From Prochlorococcus sp. AG-315-B03 (GTDB lineage Bacteria > Cyanobacteriota > Cyanobacteriia > PCC-6307 > Cyanobiaceae), in NCBI GenBank assembly GCA_003283745.1, contig QBWA01000003.1, positions 1-58,418 on the forward strand: a stretch of DNA of 58,418 nt, read 5' to 3'. Numbering within the stretch: the first letter of the stretch is position 1; each line of letters opens with the position of its first letter. The position numbers and the translations under genes are program-made. This document shows positions 42,672 to 52,635 of the stretch, piece by piece. The notes beneath the pieces are model-generated. The model did not search any database. It saw nothing but the letters and a program-made list of their open reading frames with translations, and was not told the DNA's origin.

Positions 42672-43613
42672 GTGAAAAAACCTTTTGGATTCATTGCTAT
42701 TGATAAGCCCATAGGGCTTACTTCTCATGATTGCGTAAATAGACTGCGCAAGGTATATGGCATTAAAAAGATAGGCCATGGAGGAACGCTAGACCCCTCA
42801 GTAACAGGTGTTCTACCAATAGCTATAGGAGATGCAACAAGATTAATCTCATATTTAAAAGGCTCAAAAGTTTATAAAGGAGCAATTCAATTAGGTAAGT
42901 CAACAAATACTGACGATCTAGAGGGCGATCTTATCAATACAAAACAATGGCCTTCTATGGATATAAATTTTTTAGAGAATTTATTTGATCAATTCAGAGG
43001 AGAAATAGAGCAAAAACCTCCTGCTTTCTCAAGTATTCATATAAAAGGTGAAAGAGCCTATAAAAGAGCAAGAAAAGGAGAAAATTTTGAGTTGCCAAAT
43101 AAAAAAGTTATCATTAATGAATTAAAATTGATAAATTGGTCCCCATTGACAGGGGAGATAGTAATTGAAATTAATTGCTCAGCTGGAACATATATTCGTT
43201 CCTTAGCTAGAGATATTGGAATAAAAATTGGCTGTGGTGGATGTTTAAAAAGTTTACGTCGTATTAAATCAAATGGTTTCACAGAAAATCATTCAGTGAT
43301 GCTTCCAAAAAAATCAGATAAATATTCCGAAAAAGAAATTCCAGAGATTCTAAACCCTATGAATTTCTTAAACCATCTTCCAACTTTCAAACTAAAATCA
43401 CAAGAAGAGAATATCAGTTGGCGCTCAGGTCGAAGAATTAATTTCTCAACTAGAAAAGAGGATCTTTTAAGATTAAAAAGAAATAAAATTGAACTAAAAG
43501 ATAATAATACGAATTTCTTAGTTTTTGATGAGAAAGATAATATTGCTGGCATTGCTGAGACAATTGATGGTTCAATCCTAAAGCCAAAAATAGTCTTTAA
43601 TGCGATAGGTTAA
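42672..43613 (+). CDS. truB: tRNA pseudouridine(55) synthase
   Basis: GFIAIDKPIGLTSHDCVNRLR, GHGGTLDPSVTGVLPIAIG, CSAGTYIRSLARDIG. Confidence 0.96.
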   Translation: MKKPFGFIAIDKPIGLTSHDCVNRLRKVYGIKKIGHGGTLDPSVTGVLPIAIGDATRLISYLKGSKVYKGAIQLGKSTNTDDLEGDLINTKQWPSMDINFLENLFDQFRGEIEQKPPAFSSIHIKGERAYKRARKGENFELPNKKVIINELKLINWSPLTGEIVIEINCSAGTYIRSLARDIGIKIGCGGCLKSLRRIKSNGFTENHSVMLPKKSDKYSEKEIPEILNPMNFLNHLPTFKLKSQEENISWRSGRRINFSTRKEDLLRLKRNKIELKDNNTNFLVFDEKDNIAGIAETIDGSILKPKIVFNAIG

Positions 43614-43663
43614 AGAATTAAGTCAAGACATTTAAAACTACAATTTAAATCTTATATAATATT

Positions 43664-44911
43664 TTAATAATAAGAGTTTATCTTAACTCCTCTATAATAA
43701 TGTCGAAGTATTTTACGGAAGCTTGCACCTTTATCGGCCATAGCCTTTGCTCCCCATTGACTCATTCCAACACCATGTCCGGCACCTAAGCCTCTTACAG
43801 AGAGAACATATTCATTTCTTATTGGAGGTAGTTTTGGAGATATAAATCCTTTACCTAAATCTTCATTAAGGCTAATATAAGAATTATTTATATAATAATT
43901 AATTTCTTTTTTATTATGAGCATCGCCTATTCCCAAATCTAAATCAAATTTTGTACTTTTTAAGTCTAAATTCTTCCTTAAAGTTTTACCAGAAATAAGT
44001 TTTTTTCCTTTAGGTCCATAAATTAAAACCTTTAAAACTCTATTACTTTCACTTTTACTAATAACTTGAATACTATTTAGACCACCTAGTTCATTAAAAA
44101 TATCATCAAGTTTTGCAGAGGATATTTCCTTAGACCATCTATATTTTGGACTATTTTGATCATAATCAACAACACTTATTAGATAAGGAAACTGATACTT
44201 CCAAACATTGCCACTCGCCTCTGTTCTCCCTCCAGAACTGCTATGAAAAACAGAATTGATAAGTTTATCCTGATAAGTCAAAACTAATGTTTTTGTGCTT
44301 CTAACTGCCTTTCTCGTGATTGGTGTTTCCGACTCAAGTCCTAAGTAAACCTGACTATCTTGTGTAGCCTTAACATCAAAATCTCTTTTCTTATTCAATA
44401 GTTGCATCGCATAAGTTCTAGAGGCTACAGCTTGAGCTTGTAAAGCCGCTAGAGGAAATTCTTTAGGCATCTCGCTTCCGACAACACTTCTTAAATACTT
44501 ATCAATTTCAAGATGATTTATTACTTGTAATTTATTATTTTTCATTGAGACTCTTAATTCTCCTGCATATCGTCTTTTCCCTAGCCATACTCCACGGTTA
44601 TCATTATTTTTTATAATTAAGTTGAAATCTTTGGGCAAAAGAAATAATTTTCCATTTGTATTATCAGTTGAATACTTAGTCTGACCATTACTGTGAATTA
44701 TTTTTATAGACTTAATTTTCCTAAGTTGATTCGGAACACCTTTAATATAAAGAGACTTAAAAGCATCAGCCCTAAAGCTTGCCTTAACATCATGTAAAAG
44801 TAATACTCTTATTATAAATTCGTTATAAGCTGAATTTCTTAAAGGAGTACTTATAAGAAATAGAAATAGCAATATGGTCCATCCCGGCATCCATCTAAGT
44901 GATGTGCTCAA
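43664..44911 (-). CDS. SpoIID/LytB domain protein
   Basis: EIDKYLRSVVGSEMPKEFPLAALQAQAVASRTYAM, FHSSSGGRTEAS, GLGAGHGVGMSQWGAKAMA. Confidence 0.9.
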   Translation of the reverse strand: MSTSLRWMPGWTILLFLFLISTPLRNSAYNEFIIRVLLLHDVKASFRADAFKSLYIKGVPNQLRKIKSIKIIHSNGQTKYSTDNTNGKLFLLPKDFNLIIKNNDNRGVWLGKRRYAGELRVSMKNNKLQVINHLEIDKYLRSVVGSEMPKEFPLAALQAQAVASRTYAMQLLNKKRDFDVKATQDSQVYLGLESETPITRKAVRSTKTLVLTYQDKLINSVFHSSSGGRTEASGNVWKYQFPYLISVVDYDQNSPKYRWSKEISSAKLDDIFNELGGLNSIQVISKSESNRVLKVLIYGPKGKKLISGKTLRKNLDLKSTKFDLDLGIGDAHNKKEINYYINNSYISLNEDLGKGFISPKLPPIRNEYVLSVRGLGAGHGVGMSQWGAKAMADKGASFRKILRHYYRGVKINSYY

Positions 44912-45011
44912 AATAAAAATTGAATTGAGGACCTAATTCTGCCTATAAGAAAGATGATCCACCAGTGGTCAAATAGATGAATGGCACTATGTCTTAAAAG
45001 AGGGGAAAACC

Positions 45012-45968
45012 TTGCAAATCACTTTTCTCGGAACGAGCTCTGGGACCCCAACTCTTCATCGAAACGTATCAGCAATGACACTAAAGATTCCACAACGATC
45101 AGAGTTGTGGTTGTTTGATTGTGGTGAAGGAACTCAGCATCAATTTCTTAGAAGCAATCTAAAATTATCTCAAATAAAAAAAATATTCATATCTCATATG
45201 CATGGGGATCATATTTATGGTTTACCAGGCCTACTTGCAAGTATTGGACTCGCTGGGTGCAGCTCAGGCATTGATCTTTATGGACCAGAACCACTTCAAA
45301 GCTTTATTAATGGAAGTCTTTATAGCAGTTCAAGTCGGTTGTCTTATCCAATAAAATTCCATAAAGTTGAAAAGTCAGCAGCGCAAAAAGAAATTTTATT
45401 TGAAGATGATGAATTACAAATCAAATGTGCTCCACTAATTCATCGAATCCCATCATTCGCATACAGAATTGATCAAAAAGACAGAACCGGTCGATTCAAT
45501 ATAGATAAAGCTCGAGAGCTCAATATTCCAGCTGGACCAATTTATTCATCATTGCAAAAAGGTGAAAAAGTAACGCTAGAAGATGGACGGGTTTTTTCTG
45601 GGAAAGACTTTTGCGGCCCCCCCAGGCCTGGATTGAGCATGGTTTACTGCACTGACACAGTATTTACAGAATCAGCAATAGAAATTTCCCGAGGTGCTGA
45701 TCTCTTGATCCATGAATCTACATTCGCCCATAAAGAATCTCAGATGGCTTATGAGAAAGGTCACTCAACAACCACTATGGCGGCACAAATTGCAGCAGAA
45801 GCATGCGTAGGACAACTTGTTTTGACTCATTTCAGCCCAAGATATGCTCCTGGGAATGAGACATCTCCAAATGATTTGCTTAATGAAGCAAAAGCCATTT
45901 TTCCAAATACCCTGTTAGCGAAAGACTTTTTGCAAATTGATATAAAACAAGGCTGCAACAGTTCGTGA
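45012..45968 (+). CDS. rnz: ribonuclease Z
   Basis: [43 protein letters not shown]-type C-terminal motif, [11 protein letters not shown] start. Confidence 0.95.
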   Translation: MQITFLGTSSGTPTLHRNVSAMTLKIPQRSELWLFDCGEGTQHQFLRSNLKLSQIKKIFISHMHGDHIYGLPGLLASIGLAGCSSGIDLYGPEPLQSFINGSLYSSSSRLSYPIKFHKVEKSAAQKEILFEDDELQIKCAPLIHRIPSFAYRIDQKDRTGRFNIDKARELNIPAGPIYSSLQKGEKVTLEDGRVFSGKDFCGPPRPGLSMVYCTDTVFTESAIEISRGADLLIHESTFAHKESQMAYEKGHSTTTMAAQIAAEACVGQLVLTHFSPRYAPGNETSPNDLLNEAKAIFPNTLLAKDFLQIDIKQGCNSS

Positions 45969-46043
45969 TCCCTTTCCCAATGAAATACCACTACGTGAAA
46001 CAATGGTCCCGTTTGGTGCTTCCGTCAATCGCTGGCGTTATTA

Positions 46044-46595
46044 ATGGACTCTCTTATTTCTTCCCTTAAACGAAACCTTACAAGACTATTTGTCTTGATA
46101 CCTGTACTTGTAAGCCTCAGTATTAGCCCTCTATCTGTAAGTGCCCTGTATCCCAGCGACCCTTCATCAGTGGATGTCTTAGATACAAGCTTGCATGGAC
46201 AGAAATTGCAAAATAATGAATACGTAAAATATGATCTATCAAGCAAAGATCTTGCTGATACAGACTTCACTGGATCATATTTTAGCGTTACTAGTCTTAA
46301 GGATTCAGACCTCACTGGTGCGAACCTGACTAATGTCATTGCTTATGCTTCTAGGTTTGATAATGCAAACCTTACAAATGCAAACCTAAACGGCGCTGAG
46401 TTATTGAAGAGTATTTTCGATGGAGCAACCATCGATGGCGCTGATTTTACAGATGCTGTATTAGACAGGAGTCAACAAAAATCACTTTGTCAAAGAGCAA
46501 CAGGTAAAACTGCAGATAGCCTAGGCTGTAATACCACTAGTGCTGGATATGTTCCTGCTTCTAAAGGTCAAAACACTTTCAACCCTGGAACTTGA
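46044..46595 (+). CDS. pentapeptide-repeat protein with signal peptide
   Basis: Signal-like N-terminus; A(D/N)LxN repeats (LKDSDLTGANLTNVIAYASRFDNANLTNANLNGAELLKS). Confidence 0.85.
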   Translation: MDSLISSLKRNLTRLFVLIPVLVSLSISPLSVSALYPSDPSSVDVLDTSLHGQKLQNNEYVKYDLSSKDLADTDFTGSYFSVTSLKDSDLTGANLTNVIAYASRFDNANLTNANLNGAELLKSIFDGATIDGADFTDAVLDRSQQKSLCQRATGKTADSLGCNTTSAGYVPASKGQNTFNPGT

Positions 46596-46604
46596 TCACT
46601 TACA

Positions 46605-46650
46605 CAAGCATTAAAAAGGGGGGCCTTTAGGGCCCCCTTTTTAATGCTTG
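46605..46650. terminator. bidirectional intrinsic terminator between convergent genes
   Basis: CAAGCATTAAAAAGGGGGGCC-TTTA-GGGCCCCCTTTTTAATGCTTG: near-perfect ~20-bp stem with A/T tracts on both sides. Confidence 0.9.
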
Positions 46651-46668
46651 AATACCGTCCTTCCTAAT

Positions 46669-46860
46669 TTACTTAGTTATGAGGAATAAAGCTGCTGCTG
46701 CTCCTCCAACGGCGAACATAGGTAAGCCAACAAGTAAGTGAGAAGTGCCAAATCCAACACCTTTTTGGCGCAATATGAAATAGCCAACTCCAGCAGCTCC
46801 AGCAGCTAATGGAATAGCGGCAGTAAGAGCAGAGGCAACAGCGTGATAATCGAAGTTCAT
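46669..46860 (-). CDS. conserved small two-TM membrane protein
   Basis: MNFDYHAVASALTAAIPLAAGAAGVGYFILRQKGVGFGTSHLLVGLPMFAVGGAAAALFLITK. Confidence 0.7.
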   Translation of the reverse strand: MNFDYHAVASALTAAIPLAAGAAGVGYFILRQKGVGFGTSHLLVGLPMFAVGGAAAALFLITK

Positions 46861-47013
46861 CCCAGTTTGAAGGGTTATTTTCTGTAAGTATCCCTCTAAA
46901 TCTTCAAAATTGGATCAAATAAACGATGAAATGCTTCATATCTTCATCACTTTAAATTTTGAAGATATTTTTACCATTAATCTTCTTGCTTGAAAAAGAT
47001 TATTTTTTTCAAT

Positions 47014-47406
47014 TTAAACTGTCTGTTTTGGAAAAATATTTGAGCTCTCTCTAGATCGAGGGTGCTTGCTATACCACCATTCCTGTAAGCAATTATCGAG
47101 ACGCATCGAAAACAAAGTTAAAACCGTTTTTGAGGGTTTAACTCCTGGTTGAATTATTTCAACTGAATATGACGGGCATTTCTGCGAAGCGATATCAGCA
47201 ATTAATCTCTTACCTATTCTTCTCCAACTTGGCTCTTTACTTCGCCAAGAAAGTCTGCAACAAGGCCAAGGTAGCTCTTCCCGATCATAAAGGCGGCAAC
47301 ATGGACCAATTATACGAAAACTATATTGACCTCCAATGCTTGAGTGAACTGACCCATGATCCATGAGGTCATTAATTTCATTTAAAGGCAAAACTGTAGA
47401 AAGCAA
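47014..47406 (-). CDS. conserved hypothetical Cys-containing protein
   Basis: 130-aa ORF with CC pairs (GPCCRLYDREELPWPCCRL); family not recognised. Confidence 0.55.
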   Translation of the reverse strand: MLSTVLPLNEINDLMDHGSVHSSIGGQYSFRIIGPCCRLYDREELPWPCCRLSWRSKEPSWRRIGKRLIADIASQKCPSYSVEIIQPGVKPSKTVLTLFSMRLDNCLQEWWYSKHPRSRESSNIFPKQTV

Positions 47407-47514
47407 TTAATCAATCAACTTTTTTCAAGTCCAATTAAGGACATCTTTAAGACCATGGCTAAAAAGACACTGGATGGCAACTATTTGACTATGAATCTTA
47501 AGTAAAACTCAATA

Positions 47515-47847
<333 letters not shown>

Positions 47848-47863
47848 CTAAATAAAGCATAAT

Positions 47864-48799
47864 TTAATTGCTATTCACCTTTCGAGTTATTTCCATCAAT
47901 GCCCATTGATCTTTTTTCTTTGTGTTTAGAGTTTTCCAACCAATGCGATGAAAAAAATCTTCAAGTTCTTTTATTTGCTCAACTAGTAAACCAGAAAGAA
48001 CAACTTTCCCTTTATCCCCCATAATTCGATCAAAACTAGGTCCTAAGGATTTAATAACAGGTGCAAGAATATTGCAAAACATCAGATCAATCTTTTCATA
48101 AGGAATATTGGAGGCAAGTTGATCAATAGAGCCAAGGGAGATATTGAGAAGACTTTTAGGGAACTCATTCAAAGCAAAGTTTATTTTTGTAGCTGTAACG
48201 GCTAAAGAGTCCGTATCCACAGCAAACGTGCTTTTAGCTCCTAATTTTAAGGCTGTTACAGTCAGAATTCCACTACCACATCCCAAATCAGCAAATGTTT
48301 TACCGACTGGTGGATCATTTTCTAATGCTTCTATGCATAAACGAGTAGAAGGGTGACTACCAGTTCCGAAGGCACTACAAGGGTCTAAACGAATAATCTT
48401 TCTTTGGGAAAATTCATCGGGGATATCTAGCCATGCAGGCAAAATCAAAATTGAATTCCCAATAGGATCTGGTGTCCATTTTTGTTTCCAGCTCAAGCTC
48501 CAATCCTCATTCTCTACTTCAATCCATTTACCAAATGGTAACGTCAAGCCAAAAGTTTTAGCTTGAGAAGTCAAGCCTTTAACCAATTTTTGCTGTTCAA
48601 TTACGGACCATTCATTAAAAGGAAGCCATATTCGAAGAGTTGGAGTAATTTTATGTTCTGGGGAATATTCAAAATAAAACCTAATTATTCCTAACTCAGT
48701 CAAATACCAATAAACAGACTCTTCCAGTTCAGATGGCACTGATTGCTCAAAACAAAGCCAGGAAAACTTTGTATTGATGATGTCTAATTTTTTGTTCAA
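47864..48799 (-). CDS. prmA: ribosomal protein L11 methyltransferase
   Basis: RLDPCSAFGTGSHPSTRLCIEAL, FADLGCGSGILTVTALKLGA, NILAPVI. Confidence 0.93.
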   Translation of the reverse strand: MNKKLDIINTKFSWLCFEQSVPSELEESVYWYLTELGIIRFYFEYSPEHKITPTLRIWLPFNEWSVIEQQKLVKGLTSQAKTFGLTLPFGKWIEVENEDWSLSWKQKWTPDPIGNSILILPAWLDIPDEFSQRKIIRLDPCSAFGTGSHPSTRLCIEALENDPPVGKTFADLGCGSGILTVTALKLGAKSTFAVDTDSLAVTATKINFALNEFPKSLLNISLGSIDQLASNIPYEKIDLMFCNILAPVIKSLGPSFDRIMGDKGKVVLSGLLVEQIKELEDFFHRIGWKTLNTKKKDQWALMEITRKVNSN

Positions 48800-48808
48800 T
48801 TAATGAAA

Positions 48809-50395
48809 TCACAAAGTAACAGAATGTGCTTCATTTATCCCTTGTATTGAAAGAATTGAACCTAGTAACTCAGAAGGAATAGGATCATCAATACTTAAAA
48901 CCATCACCGCCTCTCCTCTAACAATTCTTCGACCAACTTGCATTGAGGCAATATTGACATTGTGTTTCCCAAGCATTGATCCAATCTGACCAATAATCCC
49001 GGGCATGTCTCTATGCCTTGTAAAAAGCATATGTCTGCTTGGTACAAAATTAATTGGATATTCATCAATACTTGTAATACCTAAATCACCATCGCCAAAG
49101 ACTGTACCCGAAACACTATGTCCGCCATTGTCGCTAAAACTATTTAATTGCAGTGATCCCCCAGAAAATTCTGGGTTTACCTCATCTTTTATCTCAATAA
49201 CATCAATTCCACGACCTTTTGCCTCTAGAGAAGCATTTACATAATTAATTTTATCTCCCAATGCAATAGTAAGTAAGCCTTTCAAAGTAGCTATAACTAA
49301 AGGCTGTGAAGGATGCTGAGCAAACTCACCTTGCAAACGAACCTCTAATTTCTGAATCTGCCCGCCCGATAACTGACTAACCAATAAACCTAATGTCTCA
49401 GCAAGCTGTAAATGTGGTTTAAGACTATCCATAATTTCAGCACTCAATCCAGGAATATTTACTGCACTTCTTGCAGGCAAGCCTAAAAGTACATCTCTAA
49501 TTTGTTCGGCCACATCGATTGCTACATTTTGCTGAGCCTCAACGGTGGAGGCGCCCAAATGTGGTGTAAGAACCAAACCTTTTTCGACAGATCGCAAGGG
49601 AGAATTTTCACTCAAAGGTTCTTGAGCATATACATCTATAGCTGCACCAGTAATTAGTCCTAATTCCAATGCTTTAGCTAAATCAGATTCATTAATAATT
49701 CCTCCTCTAGCGCAATTAACCAATCTTGCGGTTGGCTTCATTTGAGTTATTAAATTCATATCTACTAAATTTTCAGTCTCTTTTGTTCGTGGTAGATGAA
49801 GAGTTACAAAATCAGAGGTTTTGAATAAATCATTAATTTCACTTAATCGAACCTGCATTTTCTGAGCTCTTTCTGCAGAAACAAAAGGGTCATAACCGAT
49901 TACTTCCATTCCCATTGCATTTGCTACTTTAGCCACATGCGAACCAATTTTTCCAAGTCCAACTACACCTAAGGTTTTCTTATAAAGCTCGTTTCCTACA
50001 TATTTCTTTCGATCCCATCCACCAGCAAACATACTTGAATTTGCTTGGGGAATATTCCTTGACAATGTCAAAAGCATTGCCAAAGCGTGTTCAGCCGCAG
50101 CAATAGTGTTACCGCCTGGCGAATTAACAACAAGTACACCCTTTCTAGTCGCAGCTGGGACATCTACATTGTCAACACCAACTCCCGCTCTCCCAATAAT
50201 TCTTAGTTTTTTAGCTTCAAGAATTACATCTGCAGTTACTTGGGTTCCTGAACGGATCATTAATGCGTCATAGTCATTAATGATCTGTTTCAACTGATCA
50301 CTTGAAAGACCAAAATTTTGATCAACCTGAGCAACCTGAGTAAGAATATCTATACCTGCTTGATCAATAGGATCAGAAACAAGAACTTTCGTCAT
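48809..50395 (-). CDS. serA: D-3-phosphoglycerate dehydrogenase
   Basis: GRAGVGVDNVDVPAATRKGVLVVNSPGGNTIAAAEHALAM, GVVGLGKIGSHVAKVA, NCARGGIINE; C-terminal ACT. Confidence 0.97.
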   Translation of the reverse strand: MTKVLVSDPIDQAGIDILTQVAQVDQNFGLSSDQLKQIINDYDALMIRSGTQVTADVILEAKKLRIIGRAGVGVDNVDVPAATRKGVLVVNSPGGNTIAAAEHALAMLLTLSRNIPQANSSMFAGGWDRKKYVGNELYKKTLGVVGLGKIGSHVAKVANAMGMEVIGYDPFVSAERAQKMQVRLSEINDLFKTSDFVTLHLPRTKETENLVDMNLITQMKPTARLVNCARGGIINESDLAKALELGLITGAAIDVYAQEPLSENSPLRSVEKGLVLTPHLGASTVEAQQNVAIDVAEQIRDVLLGLPARSAVNIPGLSAEIMDSLKPHLQLAETLGLLVSQLSGGQIQKLEVRLQGEFAQHPSQPLVIATLKGLLTIALGDKINYVNASLEAKGRGIDVIEIKDEVNPEFSGGSLQLNSFSDNGGHSVSGTVFGDGDLGITSIDEYPINFVPSRHMLFTRHRDMPGIIGQIGSMLGKHNVNIASMQVGRRIVRGEAVMVLSIDDPIPSELLGSILSIQGINEAHSVTL

Positions 50396-50427
50396 TAAGG
50401 GCGATAAGAGTGCCGATCTGAACTTTA

Positions 50428-51063
50428 GTGATCTATTTGCCTCTGAGCAGATTTATGTTGAGCAGGATTGAGAATCCAAACATTTCAAGGAGTAACTTCG
50501 TGTCTACCTGCGTTATTATTTTAGAAAAACAGCAATCAGCTAATGAGTTGATTGACAAACTACAACAGGTCCAAACACCTATCTCTAGTTTTAATTTGGT
50601 AGAGCCCCTAACTAACAAGGCAGATTCCCATTCCTCAGGTCCTGAAACTAATGAAAGCAAGGTTCGTAATCAAATTAATTTTAATACTGTCAAATTATTG
50701 AACCCAAAGCTGGCACAAAAAGATCGTCAAAAAACATTAGCTTTGTGGTTAATGCCTTTTGGTTTTATAGCAGGATTATCATTTTCTCAAATGACTGGTC
50801 TTGAAACTTTTAAAGATATAGGTTTCCCAAGTCAATTAGAAAAAATAATAGGAGGGTTATTAGGAATGCTGTCAGGTTTGTTAGGTAGTTTTTTTTCAGC
50901 TGGAAGTATTAATCAAGATAATGAAAGTGATATCAGAGAGCTTAGAAAAAAAAGCGAGCAAGGCCTTTGGCTATTAATAATTGAGACACCTTTTGAAGTT
51001 GAGTTGCCTTGGCAAATTTTACAAGGCATTAATTCAAAAGAAATTATAACAATTGAAACATAG
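50428..51063 (+). CDS. conserved hypothetical membrane protein (likely GTG start near 50500)
   Basis: Complete ORF with hydrophobic Gly-rich segment LEKIIGGLLGMLSGLLGSFFSAG. Confidence 0.65.
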   Translation: MIYLPLSRFMLSRIENPNISRSNFVSTCVIILEKQQSANELIDKLQQVQTPISSFNLVEPLTNKADSHSSGPETNESKVRNQINFNTVKLLNPKLAQKDRQKTLALWLMPFGFIAGLSFSQMTGLETFKDIGFPSQLEKIIGGLLGMLSGLLGSFFSAGSINQDNESDIRELRKKSEQGLWLLIIETPFEVELPWQILQGINSKEIITIET

Positions 51064-51150
51064 TAGATTTAATAATAACAAGTTAATAAAGCAGTTTTAT
51101 TTCAATCTAGTCTATAGAATTTATTAAATCGAATATAGAATATCGAATAC

Positions 51151-51939
51151 ATGGCAGCTTCCAGAAAAGATGTTTTATATGATTTTAACTTTCAAAAAGA
51201 AATAAATTCTTTATCTGAATATTCAGAGCTAGCATTAAGAAAATGGGAACCAATATGGACACCTTTTCTAAGTGGTAAAATCAGAGAAGAAGCCATAAAA
51301 ATATATAAGAATCTAAATGATATTAGTTGTACGTCTTATGGAGGTTATAAAAATGCAGAGCGACAAAGACTATGTTTCATTAGAGATGAGAGTCAAAACC
51401 CCTCTCATGGTTCCAAAATCCCTATAAAAGGGCTTAACTTGAAAGGAAATTTTTTATTTGACAGAGCACGTCCAAATGATTTCAGGATTGCAATAGAAGA
51501 GCTTGGGGTAAATCAAGGAGAGATTGGTGACATATGGTTAATTAGAGACAGAGGCGCCCAGGCAATTTGTTCAGAAGAATGTGCACTTACAATCAATAAT
51601 AAGAAAGGGAAAATTAGAGATGTGGAGATTCAGATCCAGGCAATGATTACTACTGATATGGAAATTCCTTTCCAAAGAATCCCTAAAACAATAAACACAG
51701 TAGAAGCTTCAACCAGAATTGACGCAATAGCCTCAGCGGGATTTGGATTATCAAGATCAAAAATCTCAAGTCGGATTAAGCAAGGATATGTAAGGCTTAA
51801 CTGGTTAACTGTTAACCAAACAAATAAAGTGGTTAATATTGGTGATTTGATTCATTTAGAAACAAAAGGCTCTATAAAAATTTTAAATATTGATCAAACA
51901 AAAAAAGAACGTTGGCGAATCAAAATACTAAGGCAATGA
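51151..51939 (+). CDS. S4-domain RNA-binding protein (YlmH-like; 'photosystem II S4 domain protein')
   Basis: NDISCTSYGGYKNAERQRL; C-terminal S4 domain RIDAIASAGFGLSRSKISSRIKQGYVRLNWLTVNQTNKVVNIGD. Confidence 0.85.
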   Translation: MAASRKDVLYDFNFQKEINSLSEYSELALRKWEPIWTPFLSGKIREEAIKIYKNLNDISCTSYGGYKNAERQRLCFIRDESQNPSHGSKIPIKGLNLKGNFLFDRARPNDFRIAIEELGVNQGEIGDIWLIRDRGAQAICSEECALTINNKKGKIRDVEIQIQAMITTDMEIPFQRIPKTINTVEASTRIDAIASAGFGLSRSKISSRIKQGYVRLNWLTVNQTNKVVNIGDLIHLETKGSIKILNIDQTKKERWRIKILRQ

Positions 51940-52016
51940 AAAATAAGCTATTTGGCCTGCTAACTTCTTGAGAGGGGAGACAACCCCTTTCTGATTCAAA
52001 AGTTTAACTGTCTTTG

Positions 52017-52088
52017 GGGCGATTAGCTCAGAGGTAGAGCACTACCTTGACACGGTAGGAGTCACTGGTTCGATTCCAGTATCGCCCA
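52017..52088 (+). tRNA. tRNA-Val (anticodon GAC)
   Basis: GGGCGATTAGCTCAGAGGTAGAGCACTACCTTGACACGGTAGGAGTCACTGGTTCGATTCCAGTATCGCCCA cloverleaf; anticodon loop TTGACAC. Confidence 0.95.
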
Positions 52089-52165
52089 TTAGAATTTCAA
52101 TTCAAAACAACCTAAATACCAACTACTAGTCAATCAATCAAACTTCAAGCTAAATTTAAAGTTTT

Positions 52166-52312
52166 TTACCTATCAAACATTTGATGAAGTTTGACCCATC
52201 TAAGCTCACTTTCCTCCTGCTGATCATGAATCCCCAAGCAATGGGGACACGAACATAATTCCTTTGAAACAGTCTTTCTAATAATTTTTTCATTCTCTAG
52301 TTGAACAGACAT
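52166..52312 (-). CDS. small Cys-rich hypothetical protein (48 aa), below ORF-track length cutoff
   Basis: Reverse strand ATG...TAA encodes MSVQLENEKIIRKTVSKELCSCPHCLGIHDQQEESELRWVKLHQMFDR; CxCPHC motif. Confidence 0.5.
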   Translation of the reverse strand: MSVQLENEKIIRKTVSKELCSCPHCLGIHDQQEESELRWVKLHQMFDR

Positions 52313-52409
52313 AAGCTAGATCAAACAATCACCTTCACTACATATAGAAACAATGATAAATGGTACATGCCAGATTTATAAATATTTTTTAAATATTTGA
52401 AAGTAAAAA

Positions 52410-52526
52410 ATGAGGAAATATTTCTTTAAATCGATTTTCATGTTTATTCAAAACAAGAATTCGCCAATAGAGTTCATTTGGAGTTTTAGAGATTGGGAAT
52501 TTCGACAAGATATTGTTTTAAGTTAA
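52410..52526 (+). CDS. possible 38-aa small ORF
   Basis: ATG AGG AAA ... encodes MRKYFFKSIFMFIQNKNSPIEFIWSFRDWEFRQDIVLS*; no further support. Confidence 0.2.
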   Translation: MRKYFFKSIFMFIQNKNSPIEFIWSFRDWEFRQDIVLS

Positions 52527-52635
52527 TTTATGATTAACATAAATCTGTATATAGAACAACTTACTTTGAACACAATAAATAGTGAATGACTAATGCAAAC
52601 TGGTCAAGAAAAACTTTACTTACATTCTTTAAAAA

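Noticed and set aside
45616-45624. Poly(C)7 tract in rnz as a phase-variation site
   Set aside because: Encodes the in-frame segment CGGPPRPG in a conserved housekeeping gene; no evidence of frameshift.
46025-46339. 104-aa minus-strand ORF over the pentapeptide-repeat gene
   Set aside because: Plus strand shows signal peptide and pentapeptide repeats; the minus ORF is a repeat-driven shadow.
46257-46460. Tandem-like nucleotide repetition (GCAAACCTTACAAATGCAAACCTAAAC...) as a possible repeat array
   Set aside because: Explained by pentapeptide-repeat coding; not CRISPR or a DNA repeat element.
51970-51995. GAGGGGAGACAACCCCTTTC hairpin before tRNA-Val as a terminator
   Set aside because: Stem only about 5 bp and T tract weak; could be chance, so not listed as a feature.
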